Assembly (NCBI GenBank): GCA_910587305.1
Contig: CAJUKV010000006.1
Location: 1-64,000 of the forward strand
Direction: 5' to 3'
DNA from: an uncultured Lachnospiraceae bacterium
GTDB lineage: Bacteria > Bacillota > Clostridia > Lachnospirales > Lachnospiraceae
DNA: 64,000 nucleotides
The notes under the pieces are model-generated. The model did not search any database and had not been told where the DNA came from. It saw only the letters and a list, made by a program, of their open reading frames with translations. Shown here piece by piece: positions 58,678-64,000 of this stretch. Position numbers and translations under genes: made by a program. Position 1 is the first letter of the stretch, and every line of letters begins with the position of its first letter.

Positions 58678-59481
58678 ATGAGTGATTTTATGAAGAAGTT
58701 TTCCCTGGAAGGTAAGGTAGCTTTGATCACAGGAGCGTCCTATGGAATAGGATTTGCAATTGCATCGGCTTATGCCGAAGCGGGGGCTGTGATTGTCTTT
58801 AATGACATTAAGCAGGAACTGGTTGACAAGGGGCTTGCGGCTTATGAAGAGAAGGGCATCAAGGCCCACGGTTATGTGTGCGATGTAACAAACGAAGCGC
58901 AGGTACAGGCTATGGTGGCGCAGATTGAAAAGGAAGTGGGCGTTATAGATATTCTTGTGAACAATGCGGGTATCATTAAGCGAATTCCTATGTGCGACAT
59001 GACAGCGGAACAGTTCCGCCAGGTAATTGACGTTGACTTAAACGCTCCTTTTATCGTATCGAAAGCGGTTATTCCAAGTATGATAAAAAAAGGACATGGA
59101 AAAATTATCAATATTTGCTCTATGATGAGTGAATTAGGACGGGAGACCGTATCCGCATATGCGGCTGCCAAGGGCGGACTTAAGATGCTGACAAGGAATA
59201 TTGCCTCCGAATATGGCGAATTTAACATTCAGTGTAACGGTATTGGACCAGGCTATATCGCTACACCGCAGACCGCACCGTTGCGGGAAATTCAGCCTGA
59301 CGGTTCAAGACATCCCTTTGACCAGTTTATTATTGCCAAGACACCGGCGGCGCGCTGGGGCGTAACGGAGGATTTGCAGGGACCGGCCGTATTTTTGGCA
59401 TCAGAAGCATCCGATTTCGTAAATGGACATGTGCTTTATGTAGATGGCGGTATTTTAGCCTATATCGGCAAACAGCCGTAA
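58678..59481 (+). CDS. kduD: 2-dehydro-3-deoxy-D-gluconate 5-dehydrogenase
   Basis: A 267-residue SDR that reduces 2,5-diketo-3-deoxygluconate to KDG with NADH. TGASYGIG, NNAG, SAYAAAKGGL (YxxxK) and the C-terminal NGHVLYVDGGILAYIGKQP are all present, as in KduD. AAAGGAG lies before ATG 58678. The stop codon TAA (59479-59481) is part of the first bases, GTAAC, of an inserted MITE copy, so the natural C-terminus may have been replaced. It is co-transcribed with kduI. Confidence 0.92.
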   Translation: MSDFMKKFSLEGKVALITGASYGIGFAIASAYAEAGAVIVFNDIKQELVDKGLAAYEEKGIKAHGYVCDVTNEAQVQAMVAQIEKEVGVIDILVNNAGIIKRIPMCDMTAEQFRQVIDVDLNAPFIVSKAVIPSMIKKGHGKIINICSMMSELGRETVSAYAAAKGGLKMLTRNIASEYGEFNIQCNGIGPGYIATPQTAPLREIQPDGSRHPFDQFIIAKTPAARWGVTEDLQGPAVFLASEASDFVNGHVLYVDGGILAYIGKQP

Positions 59482-59592
59482 CTATGAAGCCGAAGGCTTT
59501 ATCGTTACGAAATCCGGCCTATTTGGAGTTTGCCTTCGGCAAACAGGCCGGATTCTTTTAAGCTTTTATGTGTTCTCAGGCCGAATAGTTAT
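59478..59592 (+). mobile_element. GTAAC MITE variant (115 bp) overlapping the kduD stop codon
   Basis: Starts with the unit GTAACTATGAAGCCGAAGGC and TTTATCGTTAC, and ends GGCCGAATAGTTAT. Flanking octamers AAACAGCC (59470-59477) and AAACAGTC (59593-59600) match at 7 of 8. Inside, AATCCGGCCT/AGGCCGGATT and GTTTGCC-TTC-GGCAAAC form a strong hairpin followed by CTTTTAA, which could end transcription of both kduD and the convergent heparinase-like gene. Confidence 0.8.
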
Positions 59593-59690
59593 AAACAGTC
59601 ACAATAAAATCGTAAAGAACATTGCTTTGACACGGCGCTTTCGGGCTTACGAGAGCGCTGTGCCAAAATGCCAGGACAAGAGGAAGTGGT

Positions 59691-61571
59691 TTATCGAATG
59701 CGGATTTGAATCCGTTTATCTGCCGCTTTGATCAAAATTCGGTATATTTCATGTTCCCAGGCGGTCTTAAGCCGGGGATCCGTAATAGGGATACATTCCG
59801 TTTTTAGGTATTTGGCGCCTGATATGTATAAAGCAGCAATTTGGCCAATCTGAAAGAGCAGTTCATCGGAACCTTCTTTTGATAAATTGTCCGAATCGGA
59901 GAACGCAGAGCCATTCAATACTGGCTTTTCATAGGTCATAAGGCTTAATATCACTTCATTTTTTTTATGCGAAAGAGAGGTTTCCTGAAAGGAAAAGGTA
60001 TCGGATATAGATATACCGGCGCCTTTGCTCAGGGAAACTTTTCTGACATAGTCTCTTAAGCCGGCGTCCTTCGGGTAAGCCGGTGCAATATCCATTTGAA
60101 TCTCACATAGATCGTCAGAAAAAAAGATGTCGGTTCCTTGCGCCTTATAAGATTCTCCATCCTTTTGCATATATCCGCTTACAGTAGGAAGATTGTGATA
60201 TGCGGACTGCATGGTCCAGATTTCATAGCGCTGGGGCGAAAATGTTTTTTGCGTGTAGCTTTCCACTCCCACATCGATTAAAACAGGCAGGCCGTCTTTA
60301 TAGACAATGAAACTTCCCGTATCATTGTGATTGTGGCTGTCCCCATTGTCCCCCGCCTTGGCGGCAAGAAAGTATACATCATCTCTTGCAATGAAAAGCC
60401 CTGTGCTGGGATAATACATATTGGGATAGGAAACAGGCGTTTTATGGCAGGCGGCATAGGAGAGAATCTCATTTACCGAGAAAGCATTCTGCACCCGATA
60501 GTAGAGATTATTTTCCTCAGGTAAAAGAAGAGTTTGTGGCATACCGGCAATAAAGTCATTTGCAGCAAAAGTCATCAGATTTTCATTTTCCGTGCGGCTT
60601 CCAAACAGAAACTCCCTGGCGCTGCATCTGCCGGCGACAGGGGAGCAGTCGGCAAAGTTCAGATAATATTTGTCCCGTATATGAACATTCATAATATAGG
60701 AGGCGATGTTTTTTATTTTTGGAGCCTGATATAAAGAGGCAAAGTGACCGCCTGTCACATGGTTTAAAATCTCCATGGTGTTAAAAAGGCACAGGCCGGC
60801 GTGGCGGTAGTAGAGTGCGCCCTCGTCGCAGCAGCCGTCCTCGCCATAATCCGCAAGAAAATAATCCACGCTTTTACACGCTTTCCTGAAAACCTTCCTT
60901 TTAAGATCCTCGTCTGTGGAGGTAAGAAAGACGGCAATGAGGATATTCTGGGTGCACCAGATGGTCCAGTTATTCATGGGCTCATCACCATTTCCCATCC
61001 ACCAGAAGTGACGCTCCAAATAAGGCGTGAAGATTCTGTGTGTCAGCTCGCAGGTAATCCTTTTGCGGATAAAAGGGGAAAAGGCGTCCAGCTTATCCCC
61101 AAGCAGATAGAGAGTTGCTGCTAAAATACTACCCGTTTCACAGGCAAATAAATCAAGAACAGGCGCGCCGGAATCGGGAAGGGGAAGCTGGGGGGTGTCG
61201 CGGATATAGGAATTATGGGCGGGAAGCTGCCAGCCGCTTTCTTCACAGATACAGAAAATACCGTTAACGATATCGTTTAGATAGTTTTCCTGTTCTTCCA
61301 GGCACTGCGCCAGAACAAGCGCGTCAAGAGCACGTCGCCTTGCAAAATATTTATCTTCGTAGCGAACCCGGTTCCCGGTTTTTGTAAAATCCAGAAAATC
61401 AGAGGCAAGTATCGGCGGATAGGCATAGTGAAGGTGGGAATTTCCCGCTTTTTGCGTACCCGCCTTCCAGTCCTTATTTAAAGCGCTCCATGCCTCTTTG
61501 TCAGAGGCCGGGGGAAAAAGAGAAAAGCTATGAAATGGTGATTGCCAGGTTTTTGCAAGTTTGTAAAACAT
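59691..61571 (-). CDS. Heparinase II/III-like polysaccharide lyase family protein
   Basis: A 626-residue protein. An N-terminal (alpha/alpha) toroid (WWMGNGDEPMNNWTIWCTQN; VDYFLADYGEDGCCDEGALY) is followed by a beta-sandwich heparinase II/III domain with SHNHNDTGSFIVYKDGLPVL. There is no signal peptide, so it probably acts in the cytoplasm on imported unsaturated or saturated oligosaccharides containing uronic acid. Its products would feed KduI and KduD, encoded convergently. Exact glycan (pectin, alginate, heparin-like) is not readable. It likely forms an operon with the YesN/YesM pair 100 bp upstream. Confidence 0.82.
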   Translation of the reverse strand: MFYKLAKTWQSPFHSFSLFPPASDKEAWSALNKDWKAGTQKAGNSHLHYAYPPILASDFLDFTKTGNRVRYEDKYFARRRALDALVLAQCLEEQENYLNDIVNGIFCICEESGWQLPAHNSYIRDTPQLPLPDSGAPVLDLFACETGSILAATLYLLGDKLDAFSPFIRKRITCELTHRIFTPYLERHFWWMGNGDEPMNNWTIWCTQNILIAVFLTSTDEDLKRKVFRKACKSVDYFLADYGEDGCCDEGALYYRHAGLCLFNTMEILNHVTGGHFASLYQAPKIKNIASYIMNVHIRDKYYLNFADCSPVAGRCSAREFLFGSRTENENLMTFAANDFIAGMPQTLLLPEENNLYYRVQNAFSVNEILSYAACHKTPVSYPNMYYPSTGLFIARDDVYFLAAKAGDNGDSHNHNDTGSFIVYKDGLPVLIDVGVESYTQKTFSPQRYEIWTMQSAYHNLPTVSGYMQKDGESYKAQGTDIFFSDDLCEIQMDIAPAYPKDAGLRDYVRKVSLSKGAGISISDTFSFQETSLSHKKNEVILSLMTYEKPVLNGSAFSDSDNLSKEGSDELLFQIGQIAALYISGAKYLKTECIPITDPRLKTAWEHEIYRILIKAADKRIQIRIR

Positions 61572-61670
61572 ATGAATCCTCCCTGTATTTTATTATCCTT
61601 AAATGAAAGTTGCCGGTGTAAGTTCTTAAGCCAATAAGCCGGTTTGTAAAGCGAGGCGGCCTTTGGCATT

Positions 61671-63263
61671 TTATAAAGCCGTTTTCATATAATCTCTTGG
61701 CGATAGTCCCGTCACTTTTTTGAATACACGGCTGAAATAAAACGCGCTTTCAAAGCCAAGAATATCAGATATCTCATAAATTTTATAATCGCCGCTTTCC
61801 ATCATCTTTTTGGCGGCATCCACTTTACTTTGATTTACAAAATCAGAAAACCCCGTTTCATTATATTTTGAAAACAGGATACTTAAGTAGTTTGGGCTGA
61901 TGCAGAAAGCATCGGCCACATCGTTTAAGGATAACTTTTCTTCGATATGTTCCGTAATGTATTTTTTTGCGTTTATGACGATGTTGTTTTTATAATCACT
62001 GGTGCGGGCGGCAAATTCCGCACAGAGACCGTCCCTTAAGGTTTTCAGATAAAGCATAATCTGCGGCACGTTTGTCATCTCATAGATGGAACGATAGCCG
62101 TTTGCGCTTGATGCAAAGATTTTGGAGACCACCTGCTCTCCGTTGCTTAAAAGGGACAGGGACAGATAGAGGATATTGCATGCGGCGTCTAATGCCTGAG
62201 TATAGTGAGTAGGCTGTTCCTGAAACAGTCCTATGATGGAGGTGAAGATATCGTAGAGTGTTTTTTCATCATACTCGGCATAGGCTTTTTGGATATCTTC
62301 TTTAAACAGGGACATATTGAATATATTTTTCAAAGTGGTGCTTTCTGAGATATCGTCAAAAAACAGAATTGGCTGTTCATCTGTAATCCGGGGAAAAATC
62401 TGTTTGGCATCCTGATAGGAAACGGAGAGCAGCAAGGGTTTGTCCACAGAGGATCCTATACTGGCGCGTATGGTGACGCTGTAATAGTTGAAAATCATAG
62501 CGGATACCTGAACGAATGCCTGCAGGATGGTTTGCTTGTGGTGGGTAAACGTTCCATTGCTCAGGAAAAAGACAATGCAAAAATGCCTGCTATCCAAAGA
62601 AACCGTATGGCAGGGAACATATTTGGCCATAAGTTCACTTACAAGCTGCATGCTGCTGACATAAAGGCTGATCTGCTTTTCTAAAGTCATTGTATTTAGT
62701 TTACTGCTGCCTATTTCTATGTACCCTGCAGTGAAAGAATCGTAGCCAAAGTTGATATTGAGATTCTTTGCCTGAGATAAAAACTGATGTTCCGATTCAA
62801 ACAGATTAAAGAGCAGGCGGGTAAAGAACTGTTCTTTAAAGATATTACCGGGGGCAAGCTCTAAGTCTTTCGTGCATCGGAGCTCGGAAATTCTGCCCAT
62901 TGCACGGTTTAAGCTTTGACGCAGCAGGTCAGGGGTAAGCTCCAGCTTAATCAGGTAATCGACTGCCTGATAGGTGATGGCATCCTTGACATAATGGAAA
63001 TCCTCATAACCGGTGAGTATGATAAATACCGGGAGCTTGAGTCCTTCATCGTAACATTTGCGGACAAGCTCTAAGCCGCTCATAACAGGCATTTTAACAT
63101 CGGTGATGACGATATCCACATCATATTCCTGAATCATTTCATAAGCGCTTTGACCGTTAGAGGCAATACCCACAATGCTTATGTTAAGCTCTTCCCAGTT
63201 TATCATTGATTTTATGCCTGCCTGAACCAAAGGTTCATCATCAACAATCAGTAATTTAATCAT
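61671..63263 (-). CDS. YesN-type response regulator with AraC output
   Basis: About 530 residues. The receiver (IKLLIVDDEPLVQAGIKSMI; acceptor Asp in IVITDVKMP, about residue 54) is followed by a long helical middle (140-420) and an AraC-type DNA-binding domain (LSLNDVADAFCISPNYLSIL; YKIYEISDILGFESAFYFSR). GGAGG 5 bases before ATG 63263 favours that start, overlapping the kinase end by 8 bp. With the adjacent kinase it forms a sugar-sensing two-component system that probably controls the heparinase-like gene just downstream. Confidence 0.9.
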   Translation of the reverse strand: MIKLLIVDDEPLVQAGIKSMINWEELNISIVGIASNGQSAYEMIQEYDVDIVITDVKMPVMSGLELVRKCYDEGLKLPVFIILTGYEDFHYVKDAITYQAVDYLIKLELTPDLLRQSLNRAMGRISELRCTKDLELAPGNIFKEQFFTRLLFNLFESEHQFLSQAKNLNINFGYDSFTAGYIEIGSSKLNTMTLEKQISLYVSSMQLVSELMAKYVPCHTVSLDSRHFCIVFFLSNGTFTHHKQTILQAFVQVSAMIFNYYSVTIRASIGSSVDKPLLLSVSYQDAKQIFPRITDEQPILFFDDISESTTLKNIFNMSLFKEDIQKAYAEYDEKTLYDIFTSIIGLFQEQPTHYTQALDAACNILYLSLSLLSNGEQVVSKIFASSANGYRSIYEMTNVPQIMLYLKTLRDGLCAEFAARTSDYKNNIVINAKKYITEHIEEKLSLNDVADAFCISPNYLSILFSKYNETGFSDFVNQSKVDAAKKMMESGDYKIYEISDILGFESAFYFSRVFKKVTGLSPRDYMKTAL

Positions 63264-64000
63264 TGCTTCCTCCATTTTGATTATAATAAGCTGACGCGCA
63301 AAGTTTGGCAGCGTTTGTTTGCTTGAAGCGAAAAGGCAGCAGAATTGTTACGGTAGTGCCCTGGCCGGGTGAGCTTTTTATGGACAGTCCATAGGGAGAA
63401 CCAAATTCGTATTGGAGCCGTTTATGGACATTGTCAAGTCCGATTTCTTTAAAGAAAGAAGCGGAACCGACGCCTGAGTGCTGCTTTAGCAGGGTGTCTA
63501 TAAGCTCGGGAGAAATTCCAACGCCATCGTCGCTTACATCGATATGGATATCACCGCAGGTATCTTTTAAAACATGAATTTGAATAGTTCCTGCGGTGCC
63601 TTTGGGCTCAATACCATGAAAAATAGCATTTTCAATCAGAGGTTGTAAGGTAAAGCGCAGGATCTGGCAGGATAAAAGGCTTTCATCCTCAACCTTAATG
63701 GACAAAGTGATTGTACCACCGTAACGGTACTGCTGTATGGTAAAGTAATCCTGTATCAGCGCAAGCTCTTCTTCAATGGTAATCAGGCTGGCAGTGCCAT
63801 TGGATACATTTTTTAACAGCCGGGCTAAGGAGGTAGTCATTTCAGCAATGCCAGGGGCATTTTGGATGGTAGCCATCCACTTAATGGAATTTAAGGTGTT
63901 GTGCATAAAATGAGGATTAATCTGGCTTTGCAGCATCTGGTATTCATAATCTTTTTTCTGCTTTTCATCTTCAATCCGTTGGTTCATGAGATGAAGTACA
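63256..64000 (-). CDS. YesM-type sensor histidine kinase, C-terminal part
   Basis: The gene enters from beyond the right edge; at least 247 residues are present and the frame is open to position 64000, so Met 63987 is not the true start. The His_kinase domain has LQSQINPHFMHNTLNSIKWM (phospho-acceptor His in the NPHF motif), then HATPase motifs LIENAIFHGIEPKGTAGTI, DVSDDGVGIS and GLDNVHKRLQYEFG. The missing N-terminus should contain two membrane spans around an extracellular sensor and a HAMP domain. It overlaps the YesN-type gene. Confidence 0.9.
   Translation of the reverse strand, partial: VLHLMNQRIEDEKQKKDYEYQMLQSQINPHFMHNTLNSIKWMATIQNAPGIAEMTTSLARLLKNVSNGTASLITIEEELALIQDYFTIQQYRYGGTITLSIKVEDESLLSCQILRFTLQPLIENAIFHGIEPKGTAGTIQIHVLKDTCGDIHIDVSDDGVGISPELIDTLLKQHSGVGSASFFKEIGLDNVHKRLQYEFGSPYGLSIKSSPGQGTTVTILLPFRFKQTNAAKLCASAYYNQNGGSND

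Noticed and set aside
1..64000. CRISPR arrays, tRNA or rRNA genes, phage genes
   Set aside because: No regularly spaced repeats, tRNA cloverleaf or rRNA-like stretch was noticed on either strand, and no phage structural or integrase genes are encoded.

Overview
The window looks like chromosome from an anaerobic, spore-forming gut Firmicute (class Clostridia, probably Lachnospiraceae-like). This rests on strong AGGAGG-type ribosome binding sites, a PerR/rubredoxin/rubrerythrin oxidative-stress locus, many 4Fe-4S proteins, a Spo0A-type effector domain, two CotH-family proteins, a SpoVB/MurJ-like flippase, an oleate hydratase and uronate catabolism genes. It is an inference; there is no rRNA, tRNA or CRISPR array to anchor it.

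Layout. 1-3.8 kb: a partial LysR gene, then small accessory genes (DUF3795, cyclophilin-like, MarR, flavin/PNPOx-like, HAD phosphatase, sugar O-acetyltransferase). 4.3-12.1 kb: two tandem paralogous iron-sulfur proteins, a methyltransferase, a carbohydrate ABC importer without its own ATPase, and a ROK regulator. 12.4-17.4 kb: an alkylguanine methyltransferase and a phosphorelay (7TM hybrid kinase, response regulator, CheX-like phosphatase, CheY-like protein). 17.6-21.4 kb: an ECF sigma/anti-sigma pair and PerR with a rubredoxin-glutamate synthase-rubrerythrin fusion. 21.8-31.2 kb: housekeeping or accessory transporters and regulators (NhaC, TraX, YyaL, Sel1, TipA-like MerR, GNAT, MATE). 31.4-36.6 kb: oleate hydratase, TetR, and a MutS2-like ATPase lacking Smr behind a leader peptide with two terminators. 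36.8-39.5 kb: a Crp/Fnr regulator facing a ferredoxin/NapH-like pair, a possible small RNA, and an HTH-methyltransferase fusion. 39.6-47.8 kb: a divergent cell-envelope cluster (CotH-A, DUF6056, GT-C-like protein facing CotH-B, VTC, DUF4956). 47.8-56.4 kb: YitT, Spo0A-like, SDR, glycogen synthase, flippase, hypothetical, DD-carboxypeptidase. 56.7-64 kb: uronate catabolism (AraC, KduI, KduD, heparinase II/III-like) with a YesN/YesM two-component system that runs off the right edge.

The most notable observations are: (1) a MITE-like family with GTAAC...GTTAC ends, 8-bp target duplications and compensatory changes in its hairpins, one copy of which supplies the stop codon of kduD; (2) a consensus promoter, a 12-codon leader peptide and two terminators ahead of the Smr-less MutS2-like ATPase, an arrangement resembling ribosome-sensing attenuators of antibiotic-response genes; (3) the divergent CotH/VTC/DUF4956/GT-C cluster; (4) an in-frame fusion joining rubrerythrin to a rubredoxin-glutamate synthase protein while keeping rubrerythrin's own Shine-Dalgarno and start codon; (5) tandem Fe-S proteins tied to a sugar importer; and (6) a terminator-ended, structured-looking intergenic RNA candidate at 38.4-38.6 kb. 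All alignments and pairings were done by eye.
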